19,226 nt of DNA, from assembly GCA_017405115.1 (NCBI GenBank), contig JAFRBA010000147.1:1-19226 (forward strand), written 5' to 3'. Made by a program: the position numbers and the translations under genes. Shown here piece after piece: positions 16,101 through 19,226 of the stretch (the first letter of the stretch is position 1; each line of letters begins with the position of its first letter). This DNA is from Kiritimatiellia bacterium (lineage in GTDB: Bacteria > Verrucomicrobiota > Kiritimatiellia > RFP12 > UBA1067). Under the pieces are notes generated by a model. It did not search any database, was not told where the DNA came from, and worked only from the letters and a program-made list of their open reading frames with translations.

Positions 16101-17472
16101 CGACTATCTCGGCAACAACAACTCCCCCGGTCTCCTCGCGTTCGAGGCGGCGAGCGGGGTGTCGCGTTCCGATGCGCTGTTCCTGCTCGTCATGGACGGC
16201 GACGACGTGCTTTTCAGCTACAGCCTGCCGCTGGCGATATCGTCTGTTAGATCCATGTACCGCTGGCTCAACATCCGCAATGCGGCGGGCGGCGCGGGAG
16301 GAGAGGCGTCGTCGCTTGGCGAGCCGTGGAATCGTCCCGACGCAGAGTGCGATGGACGGCATTTCGTGTTTGTCCATGGCTACAACGTAAATCCTGCGGC
16401 GGCGCGGCAGTGGGCGGACGCGATGTTCAAGCGCCTGTGGTTGGGCGGATCGAAGTCGATGTTTACGGCTGTGGACTGGCATGGAGACGATTCGCAGTTT
16501 TCGACGCTCGCACACGGCGACGTCTCGCCTGACTACTACGCGAATGTTATGCATGCATTTGCGTCCGCGCCAGCGTTCGCCTCTCATGTCGCGGCTTTGC
16601 CGGGCACAAGCAAGGTGGTGCTTGCACACTCTCTTGGCAACATGCTTGCCTCGTCCGCAGCAGTTGACCACAATCTTCAGTATTCGCGCTACTACATGCT
16701 TAACGCAGCAGTCCCGATGGAGGCGTACGATACAGATATGTTTACCTCCAACATGGTTGATTCGGCGTGGTCGAATGTGCCTGTCCAATACAGGGCGTCG
16801 GACTGGTCTTCGCTTTTCGCGACCAACGATTTCCGTTCTTCTCTTTCCTGGTGCGGACGATTCGCCGGAATACAGAACGCGGTCAACTGTTATTCCGAGA
16901 CCGAGGATGTTCTTGCAAATCCTACGCAGCACGGACTTGGCGGTGCATGGTCAAAACAAGAGTTGTTCAAGGGGACAATGGTGTGGCATGGGCTGAACGC
17001 GGTTCCGTACCTTGGCCTTGACGTTGCCTGTGAGGGCGGCTGGGGCATAAACGCCGCATACGCCGTGGACCCGTACTACTACGTTCCGGCGTATGGATTC
17101 TTCGCCAACGCGATGACGAACTTCACGCGCGAAGACGCCATCGAAAGCCCGCTGTTCACGCCGTTCAAGATTCACGTTGCGGCGATGCATTCGACGAATC
17201 TGTTCGAGGTGGCAGATGCCGCGTACAGGGACAGTCTCCGCGCAAAGTTCCTCGGTGATGCGATACCCGCGACTTCGTTCGCGGCCGGGGCGAACGCGAT
17301 AGACGGCCAGCTAGACAACTACAACATGCAAAATCACACACCGAACGATTGGCCGGAAGAACTTATGGCGGAGGTGGATGACGGCACCAAGGTCAAGGTC
17401 TGGAAACATTCGGACATAAAGAATGTGGCTTATTACTACGTTTACCTTTTGTTCAACAAACTTCTAGAATAA
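13147..17472 (+). CDS. Large exported protein, beta-rich carrier with Cys-rich/acidic middle and C-terminal alpha/beta-hydrolase
   Basis: A protein of 1441 residues. Residues ~6-23 and ~41-57 are hydrophobic with a basic loop between; the second ends VCAQ like a cleavable signal, so export or anchoring is expected. Residues ~118-510 are Ser/Thr/Gly-rich beta-type sequence. Residues ~519-570 are an acidic Pro/Asp/Glu linker. From Cys571 a Cys/His segment follows (CPVHEVPYEQCAHLH, then NCCGCPDHWTNC at ~625-636), plausibly metal-binding or disulfide-linked. More beta-type sequence leads to the hydrolase domain (~1010-1441) with HGYN at 1077-1080, AHSLGN with Ser1162, and WKHSD with His1421. This domain is near-identical to the C-terminus encoded at 2-1402. 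The lipase/esterase-like activity is inferred from the motifs; the substrate is unknown. Codons ~72-114 and ~372-380 derive from repeat insertions that kept the frame. ATG 13150 is an equally possible start. Confidence 0.85.
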   Translation: MMDFLTKLCILGAAVLFAAWLVLKNRGRIACATDALAKVSRARLAAFLAFVAIATVCAQKPGGTNAPLRGASAELRVESVEVGVENGKWKVENGGVVAAGDSTTLHSTLYTLHSISTNDTYSFSMPSNGVCHSKWRRRGAADDWFALSPAGWSFALGDMSVTNLKVSSRGTARLPGGTEVSPLPAALGVVPEVNWGLLGSNAPSLFWHAVDADGSLLLTWQNVLLHRATTNPVSVQAAFRPSGGVTFRYDLSRLASDVPLSGVVPSAAGVTPDAPLSRNVTSVSFKSRDEAICDGFRTAFEESLGGLDPFSFPEGSTNTVLEHLFYSGTTNGAFAFPQTTEQTAVLRVAVTGTGSGDLLVGGSYVPLVGVVQRRGAGAQSNCLMLPAPKGGTVPVYLRGDGTLSVSFDSGDFAFGELPSIAANRSMGWINFPNTKATEPCVHDFGTRKRTVSLPVGNGADDLACDWSGAANVGVENIPPRSARITASFDARQTRTITYALSHPYRLFGQTEYSQTVRFCPRPPDPDPDNPDPEEEPSWYSEGDPTPDWDTEPNDEDAPEEPDGAGDGDEVCPVHEVPYEQCAHLHESDYTNAVQNVAHLGGVLYVRDPPVVDEQIYLEVPNEHVNCCGCPDHWTNCVSVAYRSPCVRVTGPGGQDFSSTGESCTVDVAGVRPSRAVGDAGLAFARNGEIYERRDYTALGVAIRKGGVPLSRYNELNQQFGYPMTVCTNDWRAPELELVTNVRLPSGTVHLEFAGATAPFALWYLRRGESEYRKLLDSETCPVKVIPIAAWHRVVAGVAAGRAASVPVLVTSSAPGTVRLVLRYWTADGGAFVEDSAEQRITSLNPTLLSDADGDWSLGEGDVAAQLAGRTFRFWTNEDIHKGDYVGQSLDLSPNASDLVVNGRLDLVNLFPVKLDLKPFVDAWGQGVTFILWSPASGSLRFCGLDVQPDSAWAYQTNDVYTTTGDPVCAADLIPVSGDGVGIAPSDYLGNNNSPGLLAFEAASGVSRSDALFLLVMDGDDVLFSYSLPLAISSVRSMYRWLNIRNAAGGAGGEASSLGEPWNRPDAECDGRHFVFVHGYNVNPAAARQWADAMFKRLWLGGSKSMFTAVDWHGDDSQFSTLAHGDVSPDYYANVMHAFASAPAFASHVAALPGTSKVVLAHSLGNMLASSAAVDHNLQYSRYYMLNAAVPMEAYDTDMFTSNMVDSAWSNVPVQYRASDWSSLFATNDFRSSLSWCGRFAGIQNAVNCYSETEDVLANPTQHGLGGAWSKQELFKGTMVWHGLNAVPYLGLDVACEGGWGINAAYAVDPYYYVPAYGFFANAMTNFTREDAIESPLFTPFKIHVAAMHSTNLFEVADAAYRDSLRAKFLGDAIPATSFAAGANAIDGQLDNYNMQNHTPNDWPEELMAEVDDGTKVKVWKHSDIKNVAYYYVYLLFNKLLE
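13363..13487 (+). repeat. Inverted array of heptamers inside the coding sequence
   Basis: Nine 7-bp units (13363-13425; e.g. GGAGAGT, GGAAAAT, GGAAAGT) are followed by a small hairpin GTCGCC-GCA-GGCGAC (13435-13449). Five units of the opposite type follow (13453-13487; TACACTC, TACACTT), which are reverse complements of the GAGTGTA register of the left array. The whole is a palindromic element with 7-bp periodicity, read through as residues ~72-114. It resembles the heptameric short tandemly repeated elements known from cyanobacteria and other bacteria. Confidence 0.8.
14263..14286 (+). repeat. Three tandem octamers in frame
   Basis: CGCAGAGG, CGCAGGGG and CGCAGAGC follow each other without gaps, flanked by CAA on the left and CAAC on the right (if the last C is shared). 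They encode the Arg/Gly/Ala run QRRGAGAQSN, which interrupts otherwise ordinary beta-type sequence. The unit is like widespread CGCAGAG-type intergenic repeats. Confidence 0.65.
14316..14328 (+). repeat. Short perfect palindrome GGGGAC-T-GTCCCC
   Basis: A 13-bp palindrome with 6-bp arms around a single T, 29 bp after the octamer array and within the same reading frame. It may be part of the same inserted element or chance. Confidence 0.4.
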
Positions 17473-17480
17473 GGAGGAAG

Positions 17481-18530
17481 ATGAAAACACTCGTCTCTGG
17501 TCTGCTTGGGTTTCTTTTATTGGATGGAATGCCGGTGGCATCGGCAGACACTGCGCGCATACAGGCAGTTATACTAGATGCGGAAACGAATGAACCCATA
17601 AAGGGGTGTGAAGTTATTGGTTCGTTTCACATGAAGAGCGGCATACGGGCATGGACGGACCCGGTTCCGCCCAATGTGGCACGCGTAAAGACTGATATTA
17701 ACGGACGATGTGTACTTGAGGGGGAAACCGACGAGGGCCGAGCGGGCTGCTGGGTTACATCTCCGCCTCCCGAAGGATATTACGACTCCTTGAAAGCAGG
17801 AGTGTTTCGTTACTCTCGCAAGAATGTTTTTGGTGTCTGGCAACCAGACAATCTCGTTGCGACAATCAAGTTACAACGTGTCGAGTACCCCATCCCCCTC
17901 TTTTTGAAGCAATTTGCAGACGTAGCCTCGGACAGTGTGCTTTCGGATTTGTTTGCAATTGGACATGGAAGTTTGCAATTGGACATGGTGAAGGGCGACT
18001 GGCTGCCGCCGGTCGGGAAAGGGGAACGTGCAGACGTGGTGTTTAATCGTCTTCCGCGCGAAGGGCTTGGAAATGGGATTAATCCCAGAGGGAAAATCGC
18101 TCCCGCCTACAGAGACTCCATGTCGGTAAGATTCATAGGCAATGGCAACGGTCTTGTTGAGGTCGAGTCTCCGGTTGCCGCAGGTCTCAAGATTCGGAAT
18201 GCTCCAGAGGAGGGATACCGGCAAACCTACGTTTGCTGGAAGGAACGCAGGAAAGATCTGTCCCGAGCGAGTAATTTTGACGCGAAGCGAAACTTCGCGT
18301 TCAGGATAAGGACGGAGCGCGACAAAAGCGGCAGAATAACATCTGCTTACTACGGAAAGATCTACGGCGACATCTGCTTCAAGAAACTAATCGGGGTGGA
18401 TGTGGAGGCTGTCGCGTCGCCTTGTTTCCTCTACTACCTCAATCCGACCCCCAACGACCGTAACCTCGAATGGGACATGAAGAACAACCTCTGCCCCAAT
18501 CCGGGCAATATCGGCCGGCCTATGCCATAG
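17481..18530 (+). CDS. Secreted partner protein with N-terminal carboxypeptidase-regulatory-like (Ig-like) domain, paired with the 1441-residue hydrolase
   Basis: A protein of 349 residues. The start is set by AAGGAGGA, which begins inside the hydrolase stop codon, 8 bp between genes. Signal peptide of ~22 residues (VASA/DT). Residues ~24-110 have the Ig-like pattern (V-I-L-D-A-E-T-N-E-P-I-K-G, then K-T-D-I-N-G-R-C). GDWLPPVGKG and YYLNPTPNDRNLEWDMKNN match the partner at 1389-2495. The DNA of the last ~80 bases of both genes is nearly the same, while the middles differ more. Codon and base use are more A/T-rich than the carrier's first half. A 20-bp tandem duplication lies at 17951. It should act outside the cytoplasm with the hydrolase; immunity, folding or anchoring are all possible and none is shown. 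Confidence 0.82.
   Translation: MKTLVSGLLGFLLLDGMPVASADTARIQAVILDAETNEPIKGCEVIGSFHMKSGIRAWTDPVPPNVARVKTDINGRCVLEGETDEGRAGCWVTSPPPEGYYDSLKAGVFRYSRKNVFGVWQPDNLVATIKLQRVEYPIPLFLKQFADVASDSVLSDLFAIGHGSLQLDMVKGDWLPPVGKGERADVVFNRLPREGLGNGINPRGKIAPAYRDSMSVRFIGNGNGLVEVESPVAAGLKIRNAPEEGYRQTYVCWKERRKDLSRASNFDAKRNFAFRIRTERDKSGRITSAYYGKIYGDICFKKLIGVDVEAVASPCFLYYLNPTPNDRNLEWDMKNNLCPNPGNIGRPMP
17951..17988 (+). repeat. 20-bp tandem duplication within the partner gene
   Basis: The 18-mer GTTTGCAATTGGACATGG occurs at 17951-17968 and again at 17971-17988 (period 20). As 20 is not a multiple of 3, the two copies are read in different frames (FAIGHG, then SLQLDM). The second copy is in the frame that aligns with the paralogues just before GDWLPP. 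Confidence 0.85.
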
Positions 18531-18535
18531 TCTTT

Positions 18536-18544
18536 TGCTATAAT
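18536..18544 (+). promoter_or_regulatory. Extended -10, predicted leaderless, upstream of a decayed gene
   Basis: TGCTATAAT, then 6 nt and ATG 18551. The spacing is the same as for the phosphatase and rhamnosidase genes. No Shine-Dalgarno. The promoter has outlived the gene it serves. Confidence 0.6.
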
Positions 18545-18550
18545 ACCCTC

Positions 18551-18905
18551 ATGAGCAATCAAGCATCCATCCGCGAAGAAGAACTGAAGAATAGCGTCGC
18601 CATGTTGCACCTCGGCAAGTACGACTGCACCCGAATCGTCGGCAACTTTACCTCTGGCGACTCTCCAGCGCTCGCGACGCCAATCGACCGCAATAACTTC
18701 ACCTACATCTACCGTGATTTAAAAGGGTCAGCTTACCGCGAAGTACAAGGCGGAGTTTGCCGTGTACGAATGCGACAGGGACAGGGGTACTAAGCAATTC
18801 ACGATCGAATACGACGATCAGCACAAGTGCGCCGAAGTCGTGCTCGCCTACATATTGACCAGCTACCCCGCCTCCCGAGCCTACGGCATCTACGCCGGCC
18901 GGTGA
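18551..18905 (+). pseudogene. Frameshifted gene fragment, N-terminus resembling restriction/DNA-methylase-type proteins
   Basis: The frame from ATG 18551 gives IREEELKNSVAMLHLGKYDCTRIVGN and ends out of frame at 18793. The next frame is open from 18723 and gives QLTAKYKAEFAVYECDRDRGTKQFTIEY and LTSYPASRAYGIYAGR to TGA 18903. A one-base shift in the AAAAGGG run near 18722-18728 joins them into ~117 residues. The first ~32 residues recall the N-terminus of some type II restriction-methylase-like proteins (REE.LK..VA...F..YDCT.I.GN). That is recollection of a pattern, not a search result. The rest I do not recognise. It may instead be an intact small gene with a sequencing error. Confidence 0.45.
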
Positions 18906-19165
18906 ACTGTGGTAGGTAGTAGGTGGTTCCAGTTGTCAACGGGCGAGATGTCAACTACAAGCATTTGCGCAAGGCGAAGACGGAGCCCGTATGCGGGCGG
19001 CGCTTCGCGGAATCACCAATTCCTCCCCAGATGTGGAATCTTTGGTGGACCGACTCTCCTGTGGCGGACGACGGGCTGTATTTGATATAACCCGACTTTG
19101 CCACTTTGTCGGTAGCGTTCGGTATGGTGCGCGATAGGAATCTTCAATAAAATCAACATTCCCCC
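18906..19165 (+). other. Stretch without a convincing gene
   Basis: The only reading frame with protein-like composition runs from GTG 18923 to TAA 19088 (55 codons, e.g. VNYKHLRKAKTEPVCGRRF and PPQMWNLWW). It has no Shine-Dalgarno and no promoter of the type used by its neighbours. It may be a further relic of the gene fragment upstream. A small hairpin GCCCG-TATG-CGGGC lies at 18985-18998. Nothing else is seen. Confidence 0.35.
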
Positions 19166-19194
19166 TTGCATGGCATCGTCGATTATGATATAAT
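19166..19194 (+). promoter_or_regulatory. Strong promoter reading off the right edge
   Basis: TTGCAT (19166-19171), a 17-bp spacer and an extended -10 TGATATAAT (hexamer 19189-19194). The predicted start is near 19201. AAGGGA at the last bases of the window could be a Shine-Dalgarno for a gene starting just beyond it; the ATG at 19213 is followed by a stop after two codons. Confidence 0.65.
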
Positions 19195-19206
19195 TATATC
19201 GTAATC
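19181..19206. promoter_or_regulatory. 26-bp near-perfect palindrome over the -10 box (candidate operator)
   Basis: The left arm GATTATGATATAA and right arm TTATATCGTAATC are reverse complements at 12 of 13 positions, with no spacer. The palindrome covers the whole -10 and the predicted start site, a typical place for a repressor dimer. The symmetric centre also creates a TATAAT on the opposite strand. Confidence 0.6.
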
Positions 19207-19226
19207 GCATAAATGACATAAAGGGA

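Noticed and set aside
18923..19090. Small gene of 55 codons
   Set aside because: Protein-like composition, but no start signal or recognisable family. Kept only as a note under the empty stretch.
1..19226. tRNA or rRNA genes
   Set aside because: I saw no tRNA-like TTCRA plus acceptor/anticodon arrangement and no rRNA signature in the gaps between genes. Reading by eye could miss a divergent one.

Overview
The window is a GC-rich bacterial segment with every convincing gene on the + strand. Secreted glycoside hydrolases (GH78, a GH89-like fusion), large beta-rich surface-type proteins and the promoter style suggest a host- or sediment-associated member of the Verrucomicrobiota/Kiritimatiellota/Lentisphaerota group. 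That placement is inferred from gene content only; no marker gene in the window proves it.

Layout. (A) 1-4323: four overlapping genes in one operon. They are the 3' part of a large protein with a C-terminal alpha/beta-hydrolase (2-1402), a secreted partner with an N-terminal Ig-like domain (1389-2495), a truncated and degenerate second hydrolase (2492-3340), and a second, divergent partner (3337-4323). (B) 4436-12353: ordinary chromosomal genes. They are a very large secreted GH89-like fusion, a PP2C-type protein phosphatase overlapping a tRNA-dihydrouridine synthase by ATGA, and a secreted GH78 alpha-L-rhamnosidase. (C) 12354-13107: a nest of GAAC/GTTC inverted repeats abutting a 5'-truncated, frameshifted DUF262/HNH-nuclease remnant. 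(D) 13147-18530: a complete version of the region A unit, namely a 1441-residue membrane-anchored or exported protein ending in the same hydrolase domain, followed 8 bp later by its Ig-like partner. (E) 18531-19226: a decayed gene fragment with a frameshift, non-coding sequence, and a strong promoter inside a 26-bp near-perfect palindrome that reads off the right edge.

The most interesting theme is the hydrolase-partner pair, present three times. One copy has lost the N-terminal half of the hydrolase domain and its nucleophile Ser, yet keeps its own partner and its overlapping reading frames. The partners and the 3' ends of the hydrolases look more A/T-rich than the surrounding genes. This resembles the architecture of polymorphic toxin loci (large carrier, C-terminal effector, downstream immunity gene, displaced orphan tip-partner pairs). 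A non-toxin role, such as a surface lipase/esterase with an accessory protein, remains possible. Remnants of nuclease or restriction-type genes flank unit D on both sides.

Second theme: at least five genes are preceded by a very recognisable -10 box (TATAAT-like, mostly extended TGn). Three of these have exactly 6 nt between the -10 box and the ATG, and no Shine-Dalgarno, so their transcripts are predicted to be leaderless. Genes inside operons instead use Shine-Dalgarno sites or stop/start overlaps. Third theme: short-period repeats (a 7-mer inverted array, an 8-mer array, a GGGGACTGTCCCC palindrome) have inserted in frame into the 1441-residue protein.
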